Source: Lepus europaeus (taxonomy: Eukaryota > Chordata > Mammalia > Lagomorpha > Leporidae). From it: a stretch of DNA of 64,000 nucleotides. Each line of letters opens with the position of its first letter. Positions within the stretch are counted from its first letter, which is position 1. Below are positions 48,881 to 61,546 of this stretch, in pieces. The stretch spans positions 62,464,468-62,528,467 of the forward strand of contig NC_084838.1 in NCBI RefSeq assembly GCF_033115175.1. Direction: 5' to 3'. Both the position numbers and the translations under genes were made by a program. The notes beneath the pieces were generated by a model. It did not search any database. It was not told the origin of the DNA and saw only the letters and a list, made by a program, of their open reading frames with translations.

Positions 48881-51296
48881 TTATTAATGGTTGGAGATGG
48901 CAGAGCTGCCAAGATTATATCCCATGCTTGTGTTGTGCCTTATTGTGTAATTACAATGAGTGCCATGCATTTGTACCATCAGCAAGGAAAACATGGTACT
49001 GTGAATAGTACCTCAACAAAGGAAGGGCCTCAGGGACCATTAAATAAGTAGAATCTGACTAAACAACATGTAAAACACAAGCCTAAAGAATTTAAGAGAA
49101 TTTCATGGGCTCGAGAAATGAGGAGCATTTCCAACACTGGGAAATCAATTATCTCAATATTCCTCCACCAAACTGTAAACCCAGTGTTCTGTGTTGCTAC
49201 TTCTCAGTGTTGACAAAATCACATTTCCTATCTAGTAACACTGCTGGCCACTGATCATAAACAATGCAGTGACAAGCAATACAAGACTTAAAAGGTTGTG
49301 GTTTTTCCATCAGACTGTTAGCCAGATTCCTGTAAATTTAAAGTAAATTTAGTAAATTTAAATTTACTAAAATCCAGTAAAATAGGCAATACTGGAAATT
49401 AAATACTGCTCATCAAAAAGAATTACTGGAGTTTTGAATTCAGCTCTTTCAACTTATTGCCTATTTGGATGACAATTGTCTTTTTTTTGGTTTATTCTGA
49501 GTATTTATAGAAAGTATTTTTACTACTAAAGGATATCAGAAAAAAAACTGAAACAAGAAAAAATATATTTATTTGAATAATGTCAGAGAAACATTCAAAT
49601 AGGGAAGAAGTACATCAGGAGAACTTATTGATAAAACTGAAATGGTATATCCCAAAATGGGGAAGGATGTGAGAAGGAAGCTTATTGCCTTTGGGAGCAG
49701 GTTTGATTGCCCAACAAATGTCAGGCTTCCATGGATTTTCCTGACTCCATAATTTTGGTCATAAAAATAACTTCTTGCAAAAGAGAACTAAAGTCTTAAT
49801 GACCAATTTTTAAAATTTTCATTCAAGTTTTAATTAGATCATTTTATAGCTGATGTAGAAGTATAAAAACCTTGTTTTATAAAAATGATCAATGCTGAAA
49901 CATTCAGAAATGATGTCTTTCAAATTCTACAAGAGATAGAAATTTTTAAAAAATCTTCATCTCAAAAATTAAAAATTAAATTAAATTAAATTAAACCTTG
50001 AGATATACAGATGGAGAAGTGATACTGTGGGCAGATTTATCATAATCTGTGTCAAATTTACCAATAAAATGAGATAAAATTGCCATATGTAGTAATGATG
50101 TGAGGAAGATCAAAACAGTTTGGCTATGCTTCAAATAACTTTTCTTTTGTAAAATTGAATCTACTCCTTATAATGTCTGCAAGTTATAAAAGGGTAAATT
50201 TTAGATACCAAAATTAGGGGATCCAGAGAGATTTGTCAAAAGCATTACCAAAATTGAAGAAGTTTGTATGCGAGTATGATTACTGCTATTGTTTTTTGCA
50301 ATAAGTTTCATTACATCTCCTTTCTGAATGTCTCACTCCCCCTTTTCTCTGTGCATGTGCACATACACACACATACATCCATGCACACACACAAATATAC
50401 AAACACCTGATAGTCCTTCCCGTGAAACTTGTAATGCCTTAGGGGTGTTATTAATGTAAGTCAAATTTAGGTAAGAAGACAGAGATTTTATTCACATTAA
50501 GGATTTCCCTTTACTCGTTAGACAACTTGCAGAAGTTGTGCAATGATGGAGACTTCTCTGTCCTTTTCATTTCTTTACCAGAACCCAAATGTACCCTCTG
50601 CTACCCTACGTCATCTCTTAATCCAACAAGGAGTCCAGCCGTCAGCAGTTAAACAATCAGAGAAAGGAATGAAGAAGTCATGCTGAAGCACTCACAGAAG
50701 GATTAAGGCCAGCAGGGAATGGGGAGGGTTGAAGTCAGCAGGATGAGGGTTCACATACAGTAACTGTGCTCAGGAGCAACTTGGTGGGCTAGCGGAGGCG
50801 CTTCCAATAACAATCACCCTTTGGACTCTGCGCTGAGAAATATTAAAATTTAAGTTAGGCTAATCCTTAATGTAAATGCTGTCTGCAACTGAGTGAATTT
50901 TATAAGTTACAGCTTTTATTTGGGGATGTTATATCTCCCTGCCTATTCACACTAGAGTTACCGCAGAGAGGTGCAGAAAATATTAGGAATATAAAAGCAT
51001 TTCTGCACTTGATTCTTCCCTTGGGATGTTCATCATGAAGCAGTGGTTAGGAAGTACTAGTCCTCATGCATAAATGAATAACCACAGAGAAAAGCAAAAG
51101 AAAAATAAAAGTCTTGGTTTTCTCACGGGCCCCATTGGGAAAGTGAAGCAGTTAGTAGAATCCTGGCATGCTCCTCATTATCAGTGTTGTCATGTTCCAT
51201 CTTCCCAATGCATCTCTCTCAGCATCGAGACATTCTCAAGATCTATAAAAAGATGTGCTAATGTCAATGCTGATTTCTTATCTTCGGAAAATATTT
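48881..51296. other. Intergenic DNA holding the candidate enhancer
   Basis: Apart from the 50480-50870 block, a TAAATTTA-type simple repeat at 49337-49372, TTAAA repeats at 49968-49995 and a CA-rich stretch at 50353-50405, I recognise nothing here. Confidence 0.45.
50480..50870. promoter_or_regulatory. Candidate distal melanocyte enhancer of TYRP1 (SOX-type dimer site)
   Basis: This block is free of recognisable repeats and more GC-rich than its AT-rich surroundings. It holds AACAAT-CACC-CTTTGG (50809-50824), two facing SOX half-sites with a 4-base gap as in SOX10 dimer sites, and another AACAAT at about 50654. It is about 13.5-13.8 kb upstream of the promoter. Mouse Tyrp1 has a SOX10-bound enhancer at about -15 kb. 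The match is by position and motif only. Confidence 0.3.
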
Positions 51297-51591
51297 TTAA
51301 AGATTTTTTTTATTTGAAATGCAGAGTTACAGGGTAAGAGGGAGAGACAGAGAGAGATCTTCCATCTGTTTGTTAATTCCCAAATGGCTGCAACAGCAGG
51401 ATCTGGGCCAGACCAAAGCGAGGAACCAGGAGTTTCTGCCAGATCTCCCACGTGGATGCAGGGGCACAAGCACTTGGAGCGTCCTCCACTGCTTTCCCTA
51501 GTGAATTAACAGGAAGCTGGACTGGAAATGGAGCAGCTGGGACTCTCACGGGTGCCCATAAGGGACACAGGTGCTGCAGGTAGGGCTGGCC
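51297..51591 (-). mobile_element. CSINE, minus
   Basis: AAAGATTTTTTTTATTTGAAAT to GTGCTGCAGGTAGGGCTGGCCC; part of the head is deleted. Confidence 0.88.
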
Positions 51592-51625
51592 CTTCTAAAG
51601 TATTTTTTTTTTTTTTTAAATACTT

Positions 51626-51946
51626 GAGGCCAGCGTTGTGGCAAAGTGAGTTAAGTGGTTGATGTTGGCAACCCATGTGAATGCCTGTTCAAGTCTCAGC
51701 TGCTCCACTTCTGATGGGTAACCGGACTAATGCACTGGAGAAAAGCAGCAGCAGATGGCCCAAGTGCTGGGGCCCGTGTCACTCACCTGGAAGACCCAGA
51801 TAGAGTCTAGCTACGCTCCTGGCATAGGCCACACCCAGCAGTTATGCTCATTTGAAAAACGAACCAGCAGATGGAAGCTCGCTCTCTCTCTCTCTCTCTT
51901 TCTCTAATTGCCTTTTAAATAAGTAAACAAATCTTTAAAAAATTAT
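51626..51946 (+). mobile_element. CSINE, plus
   Basis: GGCCAGCGTTGTGGCAAAGT head, body, (CT)n and TTTAAATAAGTAAACAAATC end. It faces the preceding minus-strand CSINE head to head. Confidence 0.88.
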
Positions 51947-54690
51947 TAAGTGCGATTATAAAAATGCATTGACAAATACTTTAGAGGGAAAAGGACTCTT
52001 TTAATGATCTATTGATTCTGATTATTTTATGTTTGTATCTTTTAAGGATTCACTCATAATTTTTAAAATTTTTATATTTGATTTCTGCTTATTTCATAAT
52101 ATCATTATTCATGGGGTTCAGGAAACTAAAATGATTTGCTCAAGTGAGCGTAATAATAAATAAGCAAGTGGGATTGAATGTGTTTTCTTAGTCCAAGTTT
52201 TAGCTGGTTATGGTTGTGTCATTATATGGTTTACACAAACAGGATAACGAAAGGAAGGGATGGTACAGGATTGGAGGAGTGGAGAAGGAACTATAAAAAA
52301 TAGTATAGCGAATCACTAAGAATCTGAGAGGCTGGTTAACAGTACTCATATTTTATTTGTGAACAGCATTGATATTTTATATTAACAAGTGTTAACTTGA
52401 ACTCCTTGTTTAATCCTGTTTTAATATTGTGGTTGTTGTTTGATTTATTTTTTAGTTACTGGTCACTATTAATTTTTTCCTATATTTTGACATATCTCTG
52501 CTAGTGGATTATTTTCTTTGCAGGATTATAAGTAGGTCAATAAAAATACAGTTCTATATTCTTTCAGAAGTTCCTGAAAATTTTTCTTCCAACATACATG
52601 AAAGGGTTAGGCAAACAAAATAGGAACCTGATGAGAGAGAGAATTAAGCTCAGATACTAATCAGTAGGAAAGATCAAATGAGAAGTGAGCAAAACATTTC
52701 TTTTGAACCCATGATGCACAGTCTTCCAGTTACAAAATAATTTATGTTCTCTATTAATGGAAGCTGCATATTAAGTATTCCTATCATTATTTTCATCCTC
52801 AAATTAAAAGAAAACTATGTCCTTACGACATCAGGCATTGCCATCATTACAGCTTACTGTTTTTTGAAACTAAGATTTTATCTGGCTAATGAATTAGGAA
52901 TCGGGAAACTTGGTCTAAAATTTATCAAAGCTATTGGAGCTTTCCATTTTTCTGCACATATCTCATTTTTTTTTCAAAATAAAGTGCTACATAAACAATA
53001 ACAACAAAAAAAGGACAAAAAAGAGGGAGACAATTAGCCCCCCTGCACTTCCAGCTCTATCTTTTGAAGAGTAATTTGTAGCCTGAGATATTTTTAGAGA
53101 AACCTTAGTGACTTGTCATATATTGTGCTTTTTTCCCAAGTATGCTTAGGTTTTAAAAATCATATATTCTTTCTTAAAGTATTTGTTTGCTTTTCCTTGC
53201 TCAAAATAATTATCCCTTTTTAATTTTTCTCTTTTTCTATACTTTTTTAAATGAAATACAAGCATTGACTTTATTTTTCCCCCTTTTCAATGAAGAACAA
53301 ACAGTGACAATCATAGGGTAGAGTAAATTTTAGTAATTATAAGGAAGTGGATTAAGTTTGGCAAAGAAGAAAACCTTTAACAAATGAATCCATGACGTTG
53401 GAAGAATTCAAACAAACCTGGAAGAGATTTACATTAGTAAAAGTTTTTGACTGCTGACTACTTACCTAATTTATAGATTATATTATTGCATTTATCTATC
53501 ATGATAAATGTTACGGTCAAGTCTTATAGTGCTTACCCATATCTGTTTTTTTTTTTTTCTTTTTTTAGGTACATGGGGATTATACAATTCCTCTTCCCTT
53601 GTTGTGAAGCAGGGCTCTGTACAGTGTTTTCTGAATGGGTTGTATGCAAAAGTAAAGAATCTCATTTCCAAGCTGGAGTATTTCATGGCACACTTTTATG
53701 TCTTTCTGATGTCTGACAGTTATGGGGATTGTACACTGTTGAAAGGAGCCTCAAGATTCAGCCAGTTTCAATTAGCAGGTTAGTTCATAGAATATCAATT
53801 GCTGCTGTACATAGGAAAAATTATGTTACCATTAGAATACTGGTATTTGGACATTGTTAGCATAGTGTGTACTTAATTGTATCTTAACTAGTGATATGAC
53901 TTTACATTCAAAGTATCTTTAGAATAACTTCAGATATGACATCTCTGCAAAGGATAACAGTAATATCTCAGTTAATAAACTCTAGAGTCATGGAAACTTT
54001 GACAAAGTGGTGAAGTAGAAACTACCAGAAATGTGTCTCCACACTTAGATAAAAATACACTGGCATCTTCCTGAAGTAATTATTTTGGAACTCTGGAGTC
54101 TGTTAATAACGTGTGTGTTCTGGGAGGAGGATGTTGAATGGAAGTTGCAGTTGTTTTTGTTGATTTCAGTTTTTAGCACAATAGAAACTACTCATCCTCC
54201 ACACCATGGCCCTGTGATAGATCCCAGTGTACATCCTTCTAGCTCAGCTTACACACAGCTTGTGGAACTGAGAGTGAACAAAAAGCACCCTGTCCTTCAA
54301 ATACTTGGGATCTTTGCTTTGATCACTGATTGCTGCTCTTGATCACAGAGATAGACAGCTGCAGTGTTCATGTTCATTGCACTTTCGCCCACTGTTGCAG
54401 GTGCTTCTCCCCCTGGCTGAAGTGAATTCCAAGAAACTTAAGTTAACAGCACCTTCCCCTTCATTTTTTTTCCTCATTTTTGGAGCCAGTTATTGATTAT
54501 TCAGACATTTATAGCAACTACAAATATGGAGAAATTAGAATATCATCATTTATGCTCAATGGAAGTGAAAGACTCTGCAAAGGCCTAAGAAGACTTTATA
54601 CTTATACGTGCTTGATACTCAGTGTAGGGAAAGCCTACAAAAAATAAACTAAAATAAAAGCAGCACATTCAGGGAAAGAGGGAGTATTTG
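51947..54690. other. Intergenic DNA, nothing recognised
   Basis: AT-rich, with a T-run at 53547-53567. Open frames such as 52744-53001 and 53486-53783 look random. Confidence 0.45.
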
Positions 54691-54917
54691 ATTTCCAGAG
54701 TTATCACATTAGTAGATTCAAATGTCTAATTTTCAACATCAACAAAATTGCAGGGTACAGAAAGAAAAAGGAAAGTAAAGCCCATTCAAAGGAAAAAATA
54801 AATTGATAGAAGTGAAAAAGACTGGATCACAGTTATATCAAAAAATGCTAAAACACTTCTTTTTAAGATGTTCCTAGAACCAAAGGAAGATGCGGAGAAA
54901 GTAAAATAACTAAACAA

Positions 54918-54943
54918 ACAAATAAATAAATAAATAAATAAAG
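54918..54943. repeat. (AAAT)n simple repeat
   Basis: AAACAAAC followed by about five AAAT units inside L1 sequence. Confidence 0.85.
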
Positions 54944-55029
54944 GATTTGAAAATTAAAATACTAAAATAAAAATTTGCTGGAGGGATTCAATGGCAAAAA
55001 TGGACAGATGAAATAATTAATGAGCATGA

Positions 55030-55318
55030 GGGGCTGGAGTTATGGCACAGTAGGTCAATCCTCCACCTGCAGCACCGGCATTTCTGGTACAGCTCTCTGC
55101 TATGGCTTGAGAAAAGCAGTGGAAGATGGCCCCAATCCTTGGGCCTCTACACCCACATGGGAGATTCGGAAGAATCTCGTGGCTCCTGGCTTCAGATCGA
55201 CCCAGCTCTGGCTGTTGCAACCATTTGGGAAGTGAACCAGCAGATGGAAGATCTCTCTGTCTCTCAATCTGTCTGCAATTCTTCCTCTCAAATAAATAAT
55301 AAAATCTTTTTAAAAAAG
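55030..55318 (+). mobile_element. CSINE with internal deletion, plus
   Basis: GGGGCTGGAGTTATGGCACA head, deletion after CACCGGCATTTCTGG, body and TCAAATAAATAATAAAATC end. Confidence 0.9.
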
Positions 55319-55340
55319 AACTAATTAGTTTGAAAATAAG

Positions 55341-55726
55341 TGAAACGGAATTTTTTTATTTTTTTATTTTTTAAAAATTTTTGACAGGCAGAGTGGACAG
55401 TGAGAGAGAGAGAGACAGAGAGAAAGGTCTTCCTTTGCCTTTGGTTCACCCTCCAATGGCCACCGTGGCCGGCGCGTTGCGGCTGGCGCACTGCGCTGAT
55501 CTGAAGGCAGGAGCCAGGTGCTTCTCCTGGTCTCCCATGGGGTGCAGGGCCCAAGCACTTGGGCCATCCTCCACTGCACTCCCAGGCCATAGCAGAGAGC
55601 TGGCCTGGAAGAGGGCAACCGGGACAGAATCCAGCGCCCCGACCGGGACTAGAACCCGGTATGCCGGCACTGCGAGGCAGAGGATTAGCCTGTTGAGCCG
55701 TGGCGCCGGCCTGAAATGGAAATTTT
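55341..55726 (-). mobile_element. Young CSINE, minus, with target-site duplication
   Basis: Full-length CSINE (about 55355-55711), from TTGACAGGCAGAGTGGACAG to GCCGTGGCGCCGGCC. TGAAACGGAATTTTT (from 55341) and TGAAATGGAAATTTTT (from 55712) flank it. Confidence 0.93.
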
Positions 55727-55746
55727 TGTCTAAAAGCAAGTTGTAT

Positions 55747-56086
55747 GGCCGGCGCCGCAGCTCACTAGGCTAATCCTCCGCCTGTGGCACCACAACCCCA
55801 GGTTCTAGTCCCAGTTGGGGCACCAGTTCTGTCCTGGTTGCTCCTCTTCCAGTCCAGTTCTCTGCTGTGGCCCGGGAGTGCAGTGGAGGATGGCCCAAGT
55901 CCTTGGGCTCTGCACCCGCATGGGAGACCAGAAGGAAGTACCTGGCTCCTGGCTTCAGATCATGAAGCGCACCGGCCATGGCGGCCATTTGGAGGGTGAA
56001 CCAACAGAAGGAAGGCCTTTCTCTCTGTCTCTCTCACTATCTAACTCTGCCTGTGAAAAACAAATAAAAACAATAAAAAAAAAAAC
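55747..56086 (+). mobile_element. Young CSINE, plus
   Basis: GGCCGGCGCCGCAGCTCACT head through body to CTGTGAAAAACAAATAAAAAC. A short GTTGTA repeat flanks it. Confidence 0.93.
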
Positions 56087-57659
56087 ACGTTGTAACAGGT
56101 TGAAGAAAAATGAACAGAGCCCAAGGGACCTGTGTGACACCAAGAGCAGATAAAAATATGTATTGTAGGCATTACAGAAGAAGAAATAATGAAAGGAACA
56201 GATAGAATATTTTAAGAAATAATGGCTGAACACTTTCTGTATTTAATTAATGACATGAACACCAACAGTCAACAAACTCAAAAACACTAAATAGGGTAAA
56301 TTCAAATAGATCCACACTGAAATACATTTTAATCAAAATGTAGAAAGCCAAAGACAAGCAGAGAATTTTGAAAACTAAAGTGACTCTTCACACACAAATG
56401 ATTTTGGTGGGGTTATCAGCAGGTAGTTGACAATAGCGAGCAGAGGTGATTATAATGATATCAGACAAAAGAAACTTTAAATCAAAAAGGATTATAAGAG
56501 ACAAACAAAGATATGTTATGAGTAAATGGTTTAATACTGTGAAGGGATATAACAATTATAAACTTACATACAAATAATAATAGATCAATAAACTATATGA
56601 AGTAGATTTGACATAATTAAAGGCAAGAAAAAATAAAACCTGAAGAAACTAAACCAAAGTTAGTAGAAAGATGAAAACAATAAAGATTAAGATATACATT
56701 TTAAATAAGAAGAGAAAAATAAATAAAAAAACTTCATGAAATGAAAACTTAATTTTTCAATCAACAAAATTAAAATTAAATCTTCAGCAAGGTGAACCAA
56801 GAAAAAAAGAGACAAGACTCAAATTACAAAAAACAGAAAGGAAAGTGAGACATTACTACAGATTCTACAGAATAGAAAGGATTGTAAGAGAGTACTATGA
56901 CCAACTGTTTGCCAACAAATTGGATAATCTAGATGAAGTGGACAAATTTATAGATACACAAAACTTAACAAGACTAAAACATGTAGAAATAGAAAATGTG
57001 AATAAACCTATTAGTAAAGAGATAGAATTAGTAACTTAGAAATTTCCCACTAAAGAAAAGCCTCAAATTAATTTATTTTATGGGTAAATTTGGCCAAAAG
57101 TTTTAACTCGAACCAACATCAATTCTTAAATGTTTCCAAAAATCTTAAAAGGAGGAGATACTCTGTAAATCACTCTGTGAGTTCAGTGTGATCCCTGACC
57201 TTCATAAAGTGGATGAAAATAGTTATGTATAAACTGCACATTTGACAATGGTTTAATAACCAAGATATTTATAGAGATCCTAAAACTCAACAATAATGGA
57301 AAACAACCCAATTAAGAAATGGGTAAAGGACTTGAACATACATTTCTCCAAAGAAGAAACACAAATGGCCAATACGTTCATGAAAAAAAACATTTAATAT
57401 CACCAGTCACTAGGGAAACAGAATCAAAATTACAATGAGATAATACCCATTCAGATAGACAATATTACATCAGATACAGTCATATAAAACTAGCACAGAA
57501 CAAATACTGTAAGAATATCAAACAATTGGAGTTTTTGTGCATTATTGCTGGTAATGTTAAATGGTACAACTATTATGGGAAACAGTATGACAATGCTTCA
57601 AAAACTTAAAAATAGAATTAGCATATTTTCTAATAATTTCACTTTGTGATTCAAAGCAA

Positions 57660-58148
57660 CATTTTGTTTAGTGACAGACTGTGTAGACCTGTTGTCTCAT
57701 AAAATTATAGTGGAGTCAAAATTTAATGATGTAACCATCATAAAGTCATCATACAATGTAGTATTCACTTGTTCATGGCGATGTTAATATAAAAAAGCTT
57801 ATTGTACCTCCAGTTGAATAAATGCACAGCACTTGGATAATAATAATTATAACACCTGATAATGATAATAAATGATCACTTATTGTATCATTATACTCCA
57901 CATTAGTTATTATTTTTGAGTATACTCCTACTTATAAAAAAGTTTATAGTGAAACAACATGCTATGTTTCACCAGCAGCAGCCTCATACATCTTATCTTC
58001 ACTGTATCTATTGATTGCATTAAAGATTAAAAGGGTAATGTCAGGTGCTTACTACCTAGGTTTTTATAGGAACATGTGTGATGTTCTCATAATGACAAAA
58101 TCACCCAATGATGCATTTCTTGGGATATAATATATCCCTGCCACTGAG
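57660..58148. mobile_element. Tigger-like MITE nested in LINE-1
   Basis: The left end (CATTTTGTTTAGTGACAGAC, CTCATAAAATTATAGTGGAG) and right end (GTGTGATGTTCTCATAATGA, CAAAATCACCCAATGATGCA, TTTCTTGGGATATAATATAT) match the same DNA transposon family as 9925-10195. L1 3' sequence resumes after it. Confidence 0.6.
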
Positions 58149-58379
58149 TGTTGTATGGCTATACTAGAGAGAACTGACAGCAAGATCTTGAAGAGATATA
58201 CAGTGTACTTACATTCTATAAAAGCATTACTTATAACAGCTAAAATGTGGAAGCAATGCAAGTAGCTATTAACAGATGAACAGATGAGCAAAAAGTGGTA
58301 CATAAATACAATGGAATATATTGCAGCCTTGAAAATTACGCATTGAACTTTGATGACAATGTACTACTTTATCCTTTTT

Positions 58380-59735
58380 AGTATTTTGTTGCTGCTGTTG
58401 TTGTTGTTCTGGTACTAGTGATTGAACTCTGTAATTAACACACAATTATTCTTAAGTGTTTAAATTTTAACTGAAAAGTGATCCCTGTTAAATATAAGAG
58501 TGGGAAAAAGAGAGGGAGGAGATGTACAATTTGAGACATGCTCAATTGGACTTGCCCCAAATGGTGGAGTTAGATATGTGCCAGGGGATTCCAATACAAT
58601 CCCATCAAGGTGGCATGTACCAATGCCATCTCACTAGTCCAAGTGATCAATTTCAGTTCACTATTGATGACTCTGATAGGTCTAAAAGTCAAAGGGATCA
58701 CACAAACAAGACTAGTGTCTGCTAATACTATCTGATAGAATCAGAAAGGGAGAGAATGATCCAACATGGGAAGGGGGAGACACAGCAGACTCATAGAATG
58801 GCAGATGTCCTAAATAGCACTCTGGCCTCAGAATCAGCCCTTAAGGTATTCGGATATGGCTGAAGAGCCCATGAGAGTATCGTAGGCATGGAAAGCCAAG
58901 ACACCCTGGGGGGGGGGGGAAAGAAGACCTAAATGAAAGATCTCTGTGAGTGAGAGAGTGAGATCCCAGTGGAAAGAATGGGGCCATCAAAGTACGAGGT
59001 ACCTTTCTCTGAAGGGAGGAGAGTACTTCCACTTTGACTATGACCCTGTAGGAATAAGATCAAAGTCGGCGAACCCTAAAGGCTTCCATAGCCTTGGAAA
59101 CTCATGACTAGAGCCTAGGGAGATTACTGACGCCATAAACAAGAGTGTCAAATTGTTAAGTCAACAACAGGAGTCACTGTGTACTTACAGCTCATGTGTT
59201 ATCTGTCCTTAATGTGTTGTCTAATGTGAAGTGATGCTATAACTAGTACTAAAACAGTATTTTTACACTTTGTGTTTCTGTGTGGGTGCAAACTGATGAA
59301 ATCTTTACTTAGTATATACTGAATCTATGTTTTGTATATAAAGATAATTGAAAATGAAAAAAAAACCTAGTGTTAAATTGGAAATTGCATAGAAAATTAA
59401 TTAATTTTTTAAAAATATCATGTAGGATCTCTGTCTTTAATGTGCTGTACACTGTAATTTAATGATACAACTAGTATTCCAACAGTATTTTTTCTCTTTG
59501 TGTTGCTATGCGGGGGCAAACTGTTGAAATCTTTACTTAATATATACTAAACTGATCTTCTGTATATAAAGAGAATTGAAAATGAATCTTGATGTGAATG
59601 GAAGGGGAGAGGGAGTGGGAAAAGGGAGGGTTGCAGGTGGGAGGGAAGTTATGGGGGTGGGGAAGCCATTGTAATCCATAAGCTGTACTACGGAAATTTA
59701 TATTCATTAAATAAAAGTTAAAAAAATAAAAGGAT
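58380..59735 (+). mobile_element. Lagomorph LINE-1 3'UTR and tail, 5'-truncated, plus
   Basis: The rabbit L1 3' end: GATCCAACATGGGAAGGGGG, GAAGAGCCCATGAGAGTAT, AGTCGGCGAACCCTAAAGGC, GGGAGGGTTGCAGGTGGGAG and the end TTATATTCATTAAATAAAAG with an A-rich tail. It is fairly young. A 150-base unit is repeated inside (59205-59357 and 59431-59585). A G-run is at 58910-58919. The open frame 58522-58725 is not a recognised L1 protein. Confidence 0.88.
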
Positions 59736-60894
59736 TTTAGATAAATTTAAATTTCATACAAGCAACTAATAATGTTATATAACTATTGTGCATGGAAACT
59801 GTACCAAAATTTTGCTTGTTGATACTCAAATTTATTTGTGAGTCCTGTATTTTTAGTGCTAACTCTGGTAACTCTTAGGAACATATTTTTATAATCACAT
59901 AATCACAATGAAATCTACATTCTGTAAAGCAATGCCATTTTTTAGTTTGAAAAATACAGGGACATTGCTAGGTATCCATCCAGATTATTCTCAAAGAATG
60001 TGGATAATTTGATATGAGTAGAACTGATATACTCATTACTCCTCCACTGAAGTGCAAAGAACCAGCTGCTACAACTTGCTCTATGTCAGCATGTGAGAAC
60101 AGCAGTAAGCAAACCATAGAGTCCCTTAACCTTCCATGACCCACATCCAAGTATGACTTTCACCAAGTGCTCACATTCATTCTTATGGATGCTGCATTGT
60201 GTCAGCTGGTTAAAAAAAATAGCATAATCTGCTTCTCCGTTCCATATCTAAAGCTTTAAAGGAGAAACTCAAACTTCCTTTTTGGTTATCTGAAGTGGTG
60301 GGAAAGATGTAAGTTGTTTGTTTTTTCTTCAGACTAAGTGACAAATTGATTACCAAGCATTACAGAAGTTGTAGATAATATAAAAATTAGGTCACCTCAC
60401 CATTCTTTGTCTCCTAATAAACAGTGTTTGAAATGTGTAATTAGGAAAACTCAAAGAGCAATCCTTGTATTTGTAATTGACTTGGTGCTGAATTTTTCAT
60501 GTGACTCTTAGAATAAGCTCATGCTTTCAGGCAGAAATATTTTGCATTCCTTTCTTCTTTTTTCATTGCAGCTCATATGATCCTGGAATAAACCCAATGT
60601 TCTGAGATTGAGATATAGTCTTTGAGTAGTTAAGCATCTCAAGGTCTGCCAAATAGTTCTGTCTTTGTTGCAGAAAAGCAATGGAGGTAGCTTTCTGTAT
60701 CTAACATTGTCATTTTAGCCAATATTAAATAACTCCATCTGTGGGTCTGGCACTGGCTAACAAAATGGGACACAAAGACATATGAGATGTGGCTCCCATT
60801 CTCAATGAGCTCAAATCATTTTAAAAATTACTTAGAATATTATTTGCTAAAAGAGATGTAAACTACAAAAATGAAAGTATAGAGCATGGAATTG
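59736..60894. other. Intergenic DNA, nothing recognised
   Basis: AT-rich sequence without recognised genes or repeats. Confidence 0.45.
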
Positions 60895-61320
60895 TCAAAG
60901 GCCTGTGTATTTTAAATTTTATTCCAGTTTCTTGCCCCCATGAAGATAAATATTCAAAGCAGAGACACAAATACAGTGTACAAGTGAGGGCAGAATTTAT
61001 TAAAGAGAGAGAGAGAATACACATGCACCACCCTACATGGAGAGATATCCTTTGTGAGTGGGTCAGAGCGTTGCCTATCATGGAAGAGAGGGGCTGGAGG
61101 CCCCAGGAAGACCCATACACATAATGTGGAAGCCTAGGGCAAAGAATGGAGGACCGTTCCCATGTTATCAGTTTCTTTTATGAGATAGATGGTGGTGCTA
61201 TAGTTGAATATATGAACATAGCAGTGTTTAGTGTGCATGAAGTTTTCTGGGGTTTCATGGTAGCTCCACGTTGAGTTTAATTTCCATATGGCCATTATGG
61301 TATATCCTTTTTCTTGTCAG
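60895..61320 (-). mobile_element. Possible ERV LTR fragment, minus
   Basis: On the minus strand CTCTCTTTAATAAATTCTGC is followed by CACTTGTACACTG, GTGTCTCTGCTTTGAAT and GGGGGCAAGAAACTGG. This order is typical of the R-U5 part of gammaretrovirus-like LTRs. No retroviral genes are nearby. The boundaries are uncertain. Confidence 0.4.
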
Positions 61321-61546
61321 ATCAAACAGTTGTGTGATGAGAAAGCTGATGTATTGGATTGATAAGTAAGAGGGTGAAGTTACAATGCAGATTAAACTTC
61401 CTATAAAGGTATAAAAATTAAAAATAAAGAATTTAAAAATATTTCTGAAAATTATGCATATGAGAAATTTAGTGACAGATTAATAAATGTTAACTAAAAT
61501 ATAATGATGTAGATTATGACTATAGTTCCTTTATAAAAAAAGATAT

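Larger units (their letters stand above)
54700..58375 (+). mobile_element. Ancient LINE-1 (L1M), ORF1 to 3'UTR, plus, with nested insertions
   Basis: 54700-55025 and 56090-56400 match the L1M 5'/ORF1 region (CAAATGTCTAATTTTCAACA, AAAATGAACAGAGCCCAAGG, GAAATAATGGCTGAACACTT). 56600-57220 is ORF2 (frame 56845-57039 with REYYDQLFANKLDNLDEVDK). 57230-57650 and 58150-58370 are 3' sequence. Three CSINEs (55030-56086) and a MITE (57660-58148) interrupt it. All frames are broken. Confidence 0.85.

Noticed and set aside
56845..57039. 64-codon frame as a gene
   Set aside because: It is a short surviving piece of ancient L1 ORF2.
58522..58725. 67-codon frame in the lagomorph L1 3' end
   Set aside because: It is not part of L1 ORF1 or ORF2 that I recognise and lies in the L1 3'UTR region.
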